Source of the DNA: Chlorophyllum brunneum
Lineage: Eukaryota; Basidiomycota; Agaricomycetes; Agaricales; Agaricaceae
Length of the DNA stretch: 64,000 nt
Assembly: GCA_963576785.1 (NCBI GenBank)
Contig: OY756143.1
Span: forward strand, 2,046,001-2,110,000
Direction of reading: 5' to 3'
A program made the position numbers and the translations under genes. This document shows positions 34,539 to 46,148 of this stretch, one piece after another (positions within the stretch are counted from its first letter, which is position 1; every line of letters starts with the position of its first letter). A model generated the notes under the pieces. It saw only the letters and a list, made by a program, of their open reading frames with translations, was not told the origin of the DNA and did not search any database.

Positions 34539-35556
34539 ATGAAGACTACCTTCCTCTCCCTCGTTTTTGCTGCCGGTGCTCTTGCCCAGTCCCCGTCTTT
34601 TATGATCAACACCCCGTCAGTATCACTTCCTTACCTCGCCCCGTCCGCTCCAGCTCATCTTCCGCAGCACAAACGCCGTGGTTTGTGAACCCCTCCTTCT
34701 CAGCTGGATAGGAGGAACTCGTAAGCAACCCTTCTATGTCATTCATATCTCTCCTCACATGTTTCTTGTAGCACCTTTCTTCTTGGTTTGTCTTTTTCTC
34801 CGCATAGTAACCGTAGTCGCAGTGGTTGATCGGAGTTCTCGCGCACGTTTGCTTGGGAACGATAGAGGTGAGCCCACTTTTTGTTCCAATTCACGATTCC
34901 CACTCTCATCAATAACATAGTGTTCTCCCTGGTAATCAGCCTAGTGCCCCTGCCCTTGTTAATCTTGGTCAGCAAAATGGGAACTCCTTCACTTGGACAG
35001 TCAACCAAGCTGCAGGTAATTTCATTTTCTTTCACTGAACCGCGCGTCCTTCTCACGTCCCCCAGGTACTTCCCTTGGCCTCAACCTTCGTGACAGCAAT
35101 GGCCAGGTAGCTCAGTCTGCCCCGTTTACTGTCAACGCCGGTGGTACGTGTCCAACGGATTCTTGATCCCCGTTTCTCACGTTACAATTAGGCGACGCTA
35201 GCTGTGTTGGCAAGAACCCTTCCGGTTCTGCGGGTAGCGGCAGCCCTCCCGCTACGACGGGTGGAGCTACAACTAACCCCGGTACAGTCGCTGGTACTAC
35301 TACTCCTGCTGGAACTTCCCCCGCCTCCTCGCCTGGTGGTACCTCACCCGCTACTACCCGGCCCACTGCTACTACCACGTAAGTAAGGATGGTTGATGAC
35401 AAACGTCATGGCTTACGTCCTTGCATCATAAATAGTTCCCGCTCTACCACTGCTTCTGGCGCTGCTGCGTCGACATCGAACGCTGCTTCAGCTAACATGG
35501 TGCAGGTCGGCGCTGCTGGTATTGTTGGTGCTGCCCTCGCAGCCCTTTTGGCGTAA
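34539..35556 (+). CDS. secreted Ser/Thr-rich GPI-anchored protein
   Basis: Exons 34539-34615, 34668-34720, 34772-34785, (34866-34867), 34921-35015, 35066-35143, 35192-35378, 35436-35556 give 208 aa. A signal peptide (MKTTFLSLVFAAGALA) is followed by the conserved beta-sandwich of this fungal family (NTPTNAVVCEPLLLSW, VLPGNQPSAPALVNLG, FTWTVNQAAGTSLGLNLRD), a Ser/Thr/Pro/Gly-rich stalk, and a hydrophobic C-terminus ending GAALAALLA that serves as a GPI signal. The protein should sit on the plasma membrane or cell wall; function unknown. The frame joins across the intron after PPFFL only if a tiny exon is included; the 2-nt exon AG, which makes Ser, fits best. Exon 3 is 14 nt. Confidence 0.8.
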
Positions 35557-36391
35557 ACTGTGACGGTGAAAAGGTGCTTTTAATAGTCGCTTCATTTGCC
35601 TTTTGATCCCGAGGCATATGGAATGAACGCCCATCATTACTCCGTGCCCTTGCACTAGAGTTTCACGCATTCCTTTTTTTTTTTCTTTCCTACGCTCGCG
35701 TTTACTAATTGCCTGAACGTCAATCTCTTTTGCCGCCCTTGCTTTTGGACGGCTCGATACGATTCTTGTTGTACGCTTTTATTCTTTAACTCTGTTTGGT
35801 TTGGACTTCACCTACCCGGAAGTAAGTCTCCAAGTATATAACACTTACATACCCCGTTCCCCCCTTATAACTTCATTGTGGGACTTGCTGCAAGAGTCTA
35901 GATTGTGGTTTCTAGCGCGACCTAAGCGCCAAACTATGAAAAGAAACCGCGTACAGAAAATGACATTTCCTCGTGGTGATCCTTAAGAAGGACTTGACCG
36001 TTGGTGCCCAGCCGAGATAGAAGGCTGACCCATATGAGTTCAGAACAATATGTATGATGGCTGGTGAATCTGATCCGAACAAGCGCGGGTGGTGGACGGA
36101 GCTGGCGCACACAAGTACATCATCACTCCCGGACAATCAACTCTGGATGAAGCGCCTGGGAAGCCTTATTCGCTGAATGCGTCTGTCACGCATCGGGGCG
36201 TTAGTCAGGAGCCCGTCCAATCTCATGGTCCTCGTGGTCATAGTGACACGAAACAACCGGAAGGCCGTCCTCGTGGTGAGCGACAGTGTTTGGGGTGCTG
36301 CAGGCTCAACGGGGGTCTAGGTTGTACAACCCAGCTATACACCTAACTACAACTATCGCTCGCAGAAACCACCGATCTCCTCTCTTAAATA
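35557..36391 (+). other. intergenic region
   Basis: No supportable gene between the GPI-protein gene and GTPase 1. Confidence 0.4.
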
Positions 36392-37538
36392 ATGTCCACC
36401 TGGTTCGTTGACGGAATCAAGAAGCTCAGAAAAGATGATATCATCATTGGGTAAGAAACAACCACAATTCTGAAAACCGTACTGGCTGCTCTGCTCAGAT
36501 GCAACTGCAGGCTCGTGGGACCGTCAGGTTCTGGAAAGAGTCACGTAAGAAATTAGATCTTTGGCCATAGGGAAAACGGACTCATGTTTCCACAGTTTGT
36601 AGACCTCTTGACAGAACAACCCGGCCATCGCGCCAGCCATTCTCTAGGGGCCGCTACCACACAAATCAGCGCGGTCAGAGTCAGGCATCCCTCTCTGGGC
36701 GACCGAGTGGTAATTGTCGACACTCCTGGTTTCGACAACTCTACCAGGTCGTCCACACAGGTATTCAACATGACTAACAATTGGCTTCGTAAGACGTATG
36801 TCGTTTGTTCCTGTAGGCATGCACATCTCAGTAATGCTAACGTTATAGTGTCAGGTACAAGAAAAACGTCAAGTTCAACGGGCTTATCTACCTCCACCGC
36901 ATTACTGACAACCGAGCCACAAACCCTTTAGAGAACCTCCACATGTTCAGAGACCTGTGTGGAGACTTTGCGATGACTCAAGTCGTCCTCGTGTCGACTA
37001 TGTGGGAAGAACTTGTCATCGACGAAGGTGCAATGAGAGAGAAGGAGCTTAGGGAGCTATTCTGGAAGCCCCTGATTGATCGGGGCTCGAGGATCGACCG
37101 GCTTTCAAGTAGTGACCCAGAGGAAGCTTGGCGCATCGTTGATCAACTCATCAAGCGAAATGATATCAGGTCTATCAAAAGGCTACAAGGGGAGCTGCAG
37201 GACCTAGGAGAATCTCTACTAGAATCATGTTCCGGCAGGGCTTTACAAAACTCGCTTCAAACAGCCCTCGCAGAACAAAGAGAATCGTTGAGACAAGTAT
37301 TGACTCAAAGGCGAAAATCGGATGATCCAGTACTCGCTAGAAAGTTGATGAAGGAGTATACCAGGAGTGAGGAGCAAACCCGCAAGGCGTTTGAAGAGGT
37401 TCTAAAAGCGAAGATAACCATTGGAAAGGAAGTATTAGCCCTGTTTTGTGGATCAGAAACACGAGTGGTGTGTTCACTTCGGAAATACGGGAATCCCCCA
37501 ATTCACACTATTTACAGGACGCGATCAAACTTGTATAG
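36392..37538 (+). CDS. AIG1/GIMAP-like P-loop GTPase, paralogue 1
   Basis: Exons 36392-36450, 36511-36544, 36596-36795, 36855-37467 and 37518-37538 give 308 aa. The 34-nt exon 2 encodes the P-loop GPSGSGKSH. Then come the switch region (TTQISAVRV), G3 motif VDTPGFDNSTRS, the segment GLIYLHRITDNR, and VVLVSTMWEEL where the NKxD motif would be. The C-terminal half is a long charged coiled coil (LQGELQDLGESLL, AEQRESLRQVL). The short last exon ends DAIKLV, matching the end of paralogue 2, which decided the 3' splice. Related proteins are numerous in Agaricomycetes; the cellular role is unknown. Two paralogues lie at 60541 and 62403. Confidence 0.85.
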
Positions 37539-38051
37539 ACACTTTGATTCCATGCGCGCAAATACTGTTTACGATGAAGCGCGGAATCAATCAGACTGCC
37601 GCCGTGGAGACATGAGCTATGACTTGAGATTTTACCCTACATTCTCAAAGAGGCTGCCGTTCCTTCAAGTACTTTAGCAATGTTTACATTTCGGAACACA
37701 TCTGATTTCGGCCAGGAGCAGCTTGAGTGCCCGTCTTGCCAACCTTGTTTACATGTCAGTGACCTAAAAAGTGGGGTGGCGATATATATACCGTACCTTA
37801 CTCTCCTTTCAGACATGCATTCTACCCTCCGAAAAATCAATGAGACAGAACTTACTAGTACGACCAATATTCCTGGGTCCAAGGTCTACATGTACTATTC
37901 CAATGCGGTGGAGGTCTTGGCCTAATTCGTATACTTGGGATATCCAGGAAACGATATTCGTCGACGCGAACAATTACTTTGGTATGATGCTACTGCTCAC
38001 TGGTCTGGAGCGCTGAGTTCTCCCTAGTCATTGAGGACGCCATCACATAAA

Positions 38052-39180
38052 TCAAGCAAGGGTGAGGACGTCCGCGTATTTCCCCCATAAACCCCATAGC
38101 AGCAGGGAACGATATGGCTGTGCATTTGACCAGTGATACGCCTTTTCCGGGGTAAGGTAAACATTGAACTCATTCCGAAGCGGGTCTCGGCTGTCTGCAT
38201 CAAAGGAGCGTAACACCTCGATAACGTTGGCGGCGAACGAGGTCACTACAGTTGTCGGAGCGACAATCCCAGTCGACTCTGATCCTACGAAGCAAATGAG
38301 CCACAGGCGCTCTTCGCCTCTCCAGGAGGACTGTGGTGGACGACGTGTTGTTCGACAGCCTAGAAGGATGCACCCATAGTTGGAAATCCAATTTAGGGAA
38401 GACGAAGTAACCCAAGAGTACATAGATAAGCGAGGATATTCATCAGGAATGGACGAACACTTGACCCAGGATCCATGTTCTCATAGTCGTTGGTGCGGCT
38501 ACGGGTGGCCGGGTAGCTGGTAGTGGTCCTTCTGCCTGGGTTGCCTCGATATACCCCTGGACCGTCATCGGTGCCGTCTTCAGGCAAGGGGCTGGTGTCT
38601 TCGTGCTCGATATCATCCAGTTCCACATCTGAAATGTACGTGGTGGACTCGACAGAATCACCCTTGACGGCAGATAAAACGGCACCGAAGAAGGCTCAGA
38701 AAGGTATTGATGAGTCTTGATACTGAGGACGGTCGTCATCCCTCCGTCATCCACACAATCCAATAACTGTGGCAGGGCAAGTAAGGAATAACCATTCCAT
38801 CTTTCTCAAGCCCATGTGCAGTGAGGCCTGTGCACGTCCTTTAGAATAAATGTTGTAACAGACGGGAAACACAGTTCCTTGATACGGCGTAGCAGGAGCA
38901 ACTCGTCAGCTTTCTTCATGACCGATGGTGATTTCGCCTTAGAGTACCCTCAGTTGGCCGTCTACTAACACAAGGTAGTCAACTTTGGATCTGCTTCCCC
39001 GGACTGGGAGTTCAGGTCAGGTCTCGGAATCAGGCTGATGCATATTCCCCAAAAACCTGCGCTTGGCTTCGAAAAACCCGCCCTCTAATGGTGATCGGCT
39101 CTGTGTGAATAGTTAGACCGAATCTCTCGGTGTTAGGAGAAGGCGAAACAAGAAATACCTCAGCTTCATTGCGATTCCTA
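38052..39180 (-). repeat. dispersed degenerate repeat, copy R2
   Basis: This minus-strand copy aligns with R1 (23963-24960). Encoded remnants in order are EAEVFLVSP (39170), RGRVFRSQAQVFGE, a GEITIGHEES segment with a TGA where R1 has Trp, VELDDIEHEDTSPLPEDGTDDGPG (38630-38560), and a C-terminal open stretch with VIEVLRSFDADSRDPLRNEF ending LWGLWGKYADVL near 38060. R2 is better preserved at its 3' end than R1. The protein family is not recognised; possibly a multi-copy Agaricomycete gene family. Confidence 0.7.
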
Positions 39181-39223
39181 GAGCGACAGAGATTAGGTCG
39201 GCAATTGGGCGATAATCCACAAT

Positions 39224-39245
39224 TATATATATATATATATATATA
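39224..39245. repeat. TA dinucleotide microsatellite
   Basis: Eleven perfect TA repeats, just beyond the 5' end of repeat R2. Confidence 0.95.
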
Positions 39246-39455
39246 GCAAGAGTGATGAATAGGTGTGGAATGGTGGCTTAAGACAGTGGGCGGGTGTCCT
39301 GTGGACATTTTGCAGTTGTCTGACGTAACATCCAATCCCAACACACAAACTACCTTGTAGTTCCTGGTCACCCGATCCAATGACTCACTGGGAATCACAT
39401 TTTTGGCAGTCGGAGACCTCGAGATACAATCCGAACCAGACAAGACCCAAGTCTT

Positions 39456-41009
39456 CTAAATCTCTCTCCTTACCACCGATCTGTGTTTCTTCAACCACCT
39501 CACCGTATGGCACAATCCCTCCAAAGCCGTTATCTTTTCCACGTAGCCCAGGCCTCCTTTCTCCACAGGTGAACGGGCAAGAGAGTCATCATAAAGCAGA
39601 TTCGTCAACATCATTTGTTGCGAAGCTGGCTGCAATTTTATGAGATCACCATTCAGTCGTGGAAGGAGCCATTGCACTGGTGATAGCGTATGGCGCGCTA
39701 GCTCGTAGCCCTCGATTAGGTGGGAGAGGAGATACATAAGGGTTGGAGAAAGGCGGAAGAACAAGGTCGTGCCGTTGGTCAGCACGTCAATAGCCATAGT
39801 CAAATCTCCGAAGGCGCAAGGAGGATCAACAATAATGTATGCACGTCCACCCACGTCGCTCCCGCCGTGGCTCTCCTCTAAAAGGCGTTGCTCGTAAAGA
39901 AGATGTGCCAAGACGCAATTCTCAACGTAGAGGGTATTCTGGACAGTCGCTTCGCTCCATATAGGATTCACGGAACGTTTGAGAAACCCAAGGAGAACTG
40001 GGTCCTGAACGCTAGGTCCATACATAAGACCACCAGGTCTTAGGATACCCGTTCGTAGCTTCCCATCGTTTGACTGCAGAAATTATGCGTGCATCCTTTG
40101 AGCTGATGACCACTAGCTGCGATGAAATGATATCCTACCTTGTCCGCATTCCTTACCGATAGCTCTGCTCGGAATTTGGTCTCGGCATAATTGGAGGGAA
40201 AGTGATGATGCAACCGGTGGCGCCATACCACATCACCTTTTCCTTCCGCCTCGCCTTCATCCGTCACAACTTGTGCACATGATTTGTCCCTCTTCGCCTC
40301 CCAAGGGAACACTAGCAGGCGCGGCGGGCGTACACCGACGTTAGCGGACGACGTATAGAGTAGAATGTCAGCCCCAGCTGCTTTGCACGCTTCAATCACA
40401 TTTCGGGTACCACCTATGTTAACTCCTGCAGAACGAGGGAGAAACGTCGAATGACGTTCGAAATACCTGATAACCGAGGCACAATGGAATACAGTCAGCC
40501 CTTCTGCTTCGCTCGCTGCATCCCAGGGTTTCGTGAAAGCAGAGATAGTGGAGCCACGATCGGTTATGTCGGCTTTGACGAACTCCACCCCAGCAGCAAG
40601 CTGTTCACGCTGCTCTGGGTATACGGGTGTTTGTAAATCCACTATACGGATGTTTCTTGGTTCTTCACCACGGCATAACATACAAGATATAATCCAGCTA
40701 CCAAGAAATCCCGTCTGTGATATGCGGGAGCATAGGAGGTATGGGGTTTTATCTGAGCTTCTGGGGTCTTCAGGAATGTACCAAAAAAGTACTCACACCG
40801 CCGACAACGATGTACCTCCTTCGTGTCGCGGGAGGTAAATCCTTGACCTTCAACAGTGGTGCCTCCGTCGCTGGGAGGTCCTTCGCAACTTGTCGGACGT
40901 GCTCAGCCGTCCACCTTACATGATGAAGCTCGGGGGGTTCTTTGAAAAGTACGTCATTGTGCCATACGAAATATATGAATGCAAGGACTATGAAGAGCAG
41001 TATCAACAT
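39456..41009 (-). CDS. 3-beta-hydroxysteroid dehydrogenase family (extended SDR), membrane-anchored
   Basis: Three exons on the minus strand (41009-40797, 40714-40139, 40073-39456) give 468 aa. An N-terminal membrane segment (LILLFIVLAFIYFVW) is followed by the NAD(P)-binding motif GGTGFLG across the first splice (residues 70-76), the core VFHCASV and VNIGGTRNVIEACK, LLYTSSANV, and the catalytic pair Tyr247/Lys251 in NYAETKF. ILRPGGLMYGP after the last splice fits the 3-beta-HSD/ERG26 group. Such enzymes oxidise a 3-beta-hydroxy group of sterol intermediates in the ER. A role in ergosterol synthesis is possible, but fungi have several such SDRs and the substrate cannot be assigned from sequence alone. 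Confidence 0.85.
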
Positions 41010-41496
41010 GGGATAGTCGTTGGTAAGATGGATGGTCGTGGGATGCGCCCGACTGCTCCAGTGATATTTATAGGTTCTAAGCGTTTAGACGCCTGATATC
41101 ACCTTGTTCGGCTCCCAAATGCAGGTATCAAGATTGCCTTCCGCTCGGGAAAGCCATTGTGGGGGATATGGCTAAGTCCCAGTTTCCACTTCGCGAGCCA
41201 AGCCCCGTGCGACTCTCATATTGAAGGGAACATTGAGTGTGAGACGTGGTAAGCCTCGGCATTCATTCCACGGGTTTATCACACCACATATATAGGGAAT
41301 GCATAGGGTCCCAACAACCAGCACATGAAAAGAAAAGCTCCTCGACCAGATGCGAAGGACCATGAAAAAAGTCAACAAACTGTTCGTAAAAACTAAACGC
41401 AATCTTCACAGTGGGTTTTAGTCCAGGCCTAGGCGCATAAACTTCGTAGAAGCTGAAATATAACAATCCAATATAACAATCCATCCTATTCCTTAT
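41010..41496. other. intergenic region
   Basis: No gene was recognised. It lies between the 5' end of the 3-beta-HSD gene and the 3' end of the secreted-protein gene. Confidence 0.4.
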
Positions 41497-44144
41497 TCAC
41501 GCCCCAGCAGCAGCCTTGCATTGGACCTGTTGTTGGTTGCACGATTGGACGGTGAATCCATTCCTGTTTCCTGACGCGTTAGCAGCGTCTGCGCACTTGT
41601 TGTTCTGGACATCGCTGTGCAGCCGGTGAGAATACGAGTCATAGGCAAAGCCCAAAATAACTCACCATGACCGGATTATCGCACTTTGTTGGTCATTGAA
41701 ATCTGAGTTCCCTTCTACAGAGAATTTCCCATTTCCTGTATCTTGGACAGCAGGGGGGGCCACACCACCCAGAGCTTCAGAGAATTTTTGAAGATTAATT
41801 CCACTGCCGTTTGCAAAGTTGACGTCTGACGTAGCGGATGGTCCAGCATCGGACTGTCCGTGACAGTAGATTGTCAGGAAATATAATTAAGGATAGTTCG
41901 AGAACGCGTACTCGTGAAGCTGCTGGTTTGGTGGTGATCGCAGGATTTGGGGCTTGCGCGGCACTTTCGTTATTATTCGAGTTCCCAGCGGGTCTACCTT
42001 GATCATCTACTTGCTGAACATTCGCAAAGTTCTAAGACGCAGGTTAGCGAACCTGTGGTACAGTGCCCACGGAATGAGGATGCATACAGTGCGTATACCA
42101 AACACGGCGTTGAATGCATCGGCTTGGGCGCCGGAGCCGGTAGGGGTAGCGTTACTGGCAGCGGTAGTGGCTTGAGCACACGTGTCCTTGGCCGCTTGAT
42201 CCGCTTTGCAAGAGTTGGTTAACTGGTCACAAATGAATTCTACCCAAAAGTTACAATAATTACGGATATAGTATCTTGTCAACTTACGAGTGATGATGTC
42301 AATGCCCTGTGCAGATCCGTGGTTGAATGACGCTGAGAGGACACTCCGTTAGACAGCATAACTGGAATAGCCGAAAACCGAGTATACCTAAGTCTGCGGG
42401 CCGGAAACTGGACTCCTTCCTTCCGTCAAAACCTACACCAAACTCGATCTCCGGAGTGGTGCATGATCCAAAGTCTCCGGTACCACCTGCAGCTGAAGAA
42501 GTTGGAGCAGGAGAGGACACGACACCTGACGTGGAACTCTCGGCCGCAGTACTAGAGGGGCTTGCACCACTGTCGCTGTTGCTTGCATTGCTCGCGGCTC
42601 CCGTACCGGGGATAACATTGCCCTTATCGTCAATAGAGGTGACACTAGCAAAGTTCTGGGTGGATGACAACAACATCACGCCATCAGCCAACAGGGCAGG
42701 TGCGATATTCCATGGACACGTACTGTCTCTATGCCAAACACTCCGTTAAATACGTCGGCCTGAGCACCTGTAGCGGCTTTTGCGGAGGAAGCGGCAGTAC
42801 GAGCAGTAGCGCACAGATCCTTTGCGGCCTGGTTCGCATTACAGGTGTTGGTCAAAGAATCACACATAAACTCTGCGGTAAACAAGATTATTGCGCGGAT
42901 GAATTATTTACGGTAACTGGGCCCTTACGGGTGATGATATTGATATTCTGGGCCGATCCATGTGGATAAGATGCTGAGTGCAAAGATTTAAGCAAATACA
43001 CCCCGAGGGAGAGAGGAAGCGCCCACTTGAGTCAACAGGCCTAAAGCTAGTCTCCTGTCGGTTATCAAAGCCGACACCGAACTCAATCTCAGGCGTAGAG
43101 CAGCTTCCAAAGTCGACACCATCGGGTGAAGACGAGGCTGTCGGTGCAGAAGCACCAGTCTGCGAAGGATTCCCGACGGTCACGGTACGAGCGTTGGTCA
43201 CAGAAGCGACGGCAGGATTGGTGGCAGATACAAAAATAGTGACAGCGGTCTAGCATAATCCCGGGGCGATTAGGGAGTTTGTTCAGAAAAAGGCGGGTTA
43301 TGACACGTACAGGACAGTTTTTGCCCGGCTGTGAGGCCCCAGCTTCGACGGCTACTCCTGTTACACCACGCGTCTGGGTAGGAACAGAGACTGATACGGC
43401 CATCGGAGATATGTTGGCACTATCAGAGTGAACATCTGGATGTCCCCATACAAACTGAGATGAATCTTACTTCAAGGTGCCACCGGTGAAAGGCGTCGTG
43501 TTTGGTTGTTCCCCTTTTCTAACACTTTTCTTCGTTGCGGGATCGAAGAAAATGTCTGGATCGTTTGCTGGATCTTGAGCTTGAACAAGGCCATCAAGTT
43601 CTGGGTTCTTCGGGGCCTTCTGACAGAAGACCGAATTACGAGGTGTCGGCGGGTTAGTAGTGAAGTCCTATAATTTTCAGAATATAAGAGTGTGAAGATG
43701 TGCAACACTCCGTTGAGGCTTACAGGAGGAGTATTTTTTTCCGCCTGGCGATATTCTTGAGCAATAGCGATCATGTTTGCTTGGGTAGCAGCATCAAACT
43801 GCCGACTGACATCTAGAATAAAATCCCATGTGTGAAAAGACTCCACAAGCGCATCCATGCCCCCGATTCTCACCAATAATCTTGTCCGCCATGTCTTGTT
43901 GAGAGCATTCGGGTTGTCCAGCCAGTAAAGGGGTAGCAGCTTGGCCAGCCAAATTGCCACAAACGCCACCAGGACAAGCGGTTCCTAACTTCTGGAGGAC
44001 GGCAGGGTGCTCTTCCCCGAAGCGCCTTGGGTGCAAGTACACAGGCTTATTGTCTCTTTCCAGCCATCTTTCGCGCCCAAGAGCTTGCTCCGTGGCTAAC
44101 AGAAACGAAAGGAGGATATTTCCGACAGTTGTTTTTGTGAACAT
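41497..44144 (-). CDS. secreted modular protein with repeated FGSCxTPEIEFGVGFD units
   Basis: A multi-exon minus-strand gene runs from the ATG at 44144 to TGA at 41499-41497; all splice junctions could be followed in frame. A signal peptide (TTVGNILLSFLLATEQALG) starts the protein. The first part is Cys-containing (LGTACPGGVCGNLAG) with DAATQANMIAIAQEYRQAE. Two large repeats follow, each with FGSC-TPEIEFGVGFD, ETSFRP or ESSFRP, HGSAQ-I-II, a FICDQLTN-C or FMCDSLTNTC unit and GAQAD-FN-VFGI, separated by Ser/Thr/Ala linkers. A Gln/Cys-rich third part ends the protein. Similar units occur in basidiomycete secreted proteins of unknown function. The introns cut both repeats at the same places, so they arose by internal duplication including introns. 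Confidence 0.8.
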
Positions 44145-44335
44145 TTTGTAGAAAGAAACTTGAAGGAAGAAAATGCTGGTTGAATACGTTCACGAAAAGG
44201 AATGAACAAGACCCCAGGTCCCAGAGAAAGAGAGAGTAAAAAAAAGGAGAGATGGCCGTCAAGGTCCCGTTAGAGGAACGGATGAAAGATGAAGTGGGCG
44301 AGAGGGCTAGGATATCTGAGAACCAATTATCCATC

Positions 44336-44347
44336 GCTTATATATCC
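44336..44347 (-). promoter_or_regulatory. TATA-like element of the secreted-protein gene
   Basis: On the minus strand GGATATATAAGC lies about 190 bp upstream of the ATG at 44144. Confidence 0.45.
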
Positions 44348-45356
44348 GACAGGGAGTTCCAGGGAACCTGGTTGCACTCAGATCACGGTTGCTTTGCCTA
44401 CAACTAGAGGGATAATAAGTCCCGAGGACAAGAAAGGGAGGCCAGCGGAATTGACATACCACGTAACCTCGAGATCTGAGTGCTGAGTGTCCAGAATTAT
44501 GGAGGTTCAGCCAACCATTCCCGGATTTCCCGAATCGTCACTGCCAAGTGAATTAAACCCACGATAAGTGAATTCAGATCTACTGACATGGGCCCTCCAG
44601 CATCATGCTCATTGCAATACTGAACTAGAGGATATACAAAAAGCGAATAACGATGTGATTTCCCCACACCGCTATCATGACAACTCCGAGTGGAAGATTA
44701 TATCAAGACCGTTGTCAAGTCCAACAATGCAAGCCACTTAACACGCGAGAACCTGAGAATCGATTTGCTTACGAGCACTTCGGTCGTCAGGTTGATTAAG
44801 ACGGTTGATCGACCGAATTATTGGTTAGTGCCTGACCGAACATAAGTGGACGATTGGTCGTCTCGCAAAATGGTCGTAAAAATGGATACGGGGCTGTTGT
44901 TCATCGATTTTCTTGGCAACAAAGGCACGGAGGTATGAGTACATGGGACAAACAGCCCGAGGAGGTGAAGTGAATACGTTTGCGGCGTAATTTTCACTTA
45001 TTGGGGTCATCGGCAGGAGATTTCACAATGGGCGGGTCATTGACTATGATGTCGTGAGTTGACCGAGTAGACATTCATGTGGGGGTGGCAACTGGAAAGT
45101 CGAAGCGAGATATTCCGAGTTTGGATACTGGTGTTCGGTGAACGCCGGACCATTAAGTGCAAATTCTTTGTGCACCGCTCTTATAGGGGAACGAAGTAGA
45201 CACACGAGAGACAATTACGAATGAAAAAGAACTTCATTTGCCGCCCCTAGTAAGGTGAATCTACACGCAGCAACTCAACGCAACTACCACACCCTGATAT
45301 ATGTGTTGGCATGTGAACTCTAAGGATTGACGGACCAGTCCCCGTCCGAGCATAAT
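44348..45356. other. intergenic region
   Basis: No gene or repeat that I can support. Confidence 0.4.
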
Positions 45357-45934
45357 CTAGTGGTGTTCGGCATGCTCTTCACCGTGGAAGTCAAGGGCAT
45401 AAACTGGCGACGTAACATATCAGAACTCCACAAAAGGCGCGTACTTTGACGGTATAAACTCACCCGAACCACACTCCTTGCATCGGCCTAGTTTATCCTT
45501 GTACACAGGGAACCAAACGACGTTGTGAGAATCTGCAGGTACACCAGTGCAGCCAATGGTACGCTCCACGTCCTAAAAGACCGAAATTTCCATCAGTTCA
45601 CCACCCAAAGAGCAAACGGAAACACACGTACATAAGAAGGGATGAGCACGGGATTGGCTTTGGTACCAATTCTGCTCGAGTCAAGAGGGCCCTCATCAAA
45701 GACATTGATCCCCTCAATCTCTCCGAGTAATTGCATACGCTCCAAACCGGTAGCCTGATCAAGGTCGGTGGGGACGGCACCGGGTTTGGCACCAGAACCG
45801 TAAAGCTGGGGAGGAGGGGGACCGCCAGAGGATACTCGGAGAGTGGTGGAAAAGGCGCGAGAGGCCTGCTGCTTGTGGGCAGCACGAGCTGCGAGGGCCG
45901 CTGGGCGAGCTGCGCGGAGGGCAGTTTTGAACAT
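45357..45934 (-). CDS. COX4: cytochrome c oxidase subunit IV (COX4; mammalian COX5B homologue)
   Basis: Three exons on the minus strand (45934-45632, 45572-45464, 45403-45357) give 152 aa, the usual size. The N-terminus is an Ala/Arg-rich mitochondrial presequence (MFKTALRAARPAALAARAAH). The mature part has the conserved ATGLERMQLLGEIEG and the Zn site with IGCTG and RCKECGSVYAL, ending in a His-rich HGEEHAEHH tail. It is a nuclear-encoded, zinc-binding subunit of complex IV on the matrix side of the inner membrane. The upstream in-frame ATG at 46060 precedes no conserved sequence, so 45934 was chosen. Confidence 0.93.
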
Positions 45935-46148
45935 GGCAAGAAGTTTGGAGAGACGATGTACTGTCACATTTGTCACAGGAAGAGTGGGGTCACACCGTGA
46001 CACTTCCGCAGAGTCCCGATGGTGCAGGTCGCGGCTCACTTTCAGGACAGGTAATCGCAAAAATTAATTAACACAAATCGTGCACACATTTTAGGTCATA
46101 CAAAAGTATCAGAAGAGTAAAATTAGAGGGGGTTAAAGTTCGTTCTCG

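Noticed and set aside
37518..37677. Longer reading-through end of GTPase 1 (to 37677)
   Set aside because: Splicing 37468-37517 gives an end (DAIKLV) that matches paralogue 2 (KAIKVSEA); the read-through is not conserved.
40438..40478. Possible intron inside the 3-beta-HSD exon (GTATTT...TGCAG)
   Set aside because: It is 41 nt long and its removal puts a stop in frame; the unspliced frame is open and family-like.
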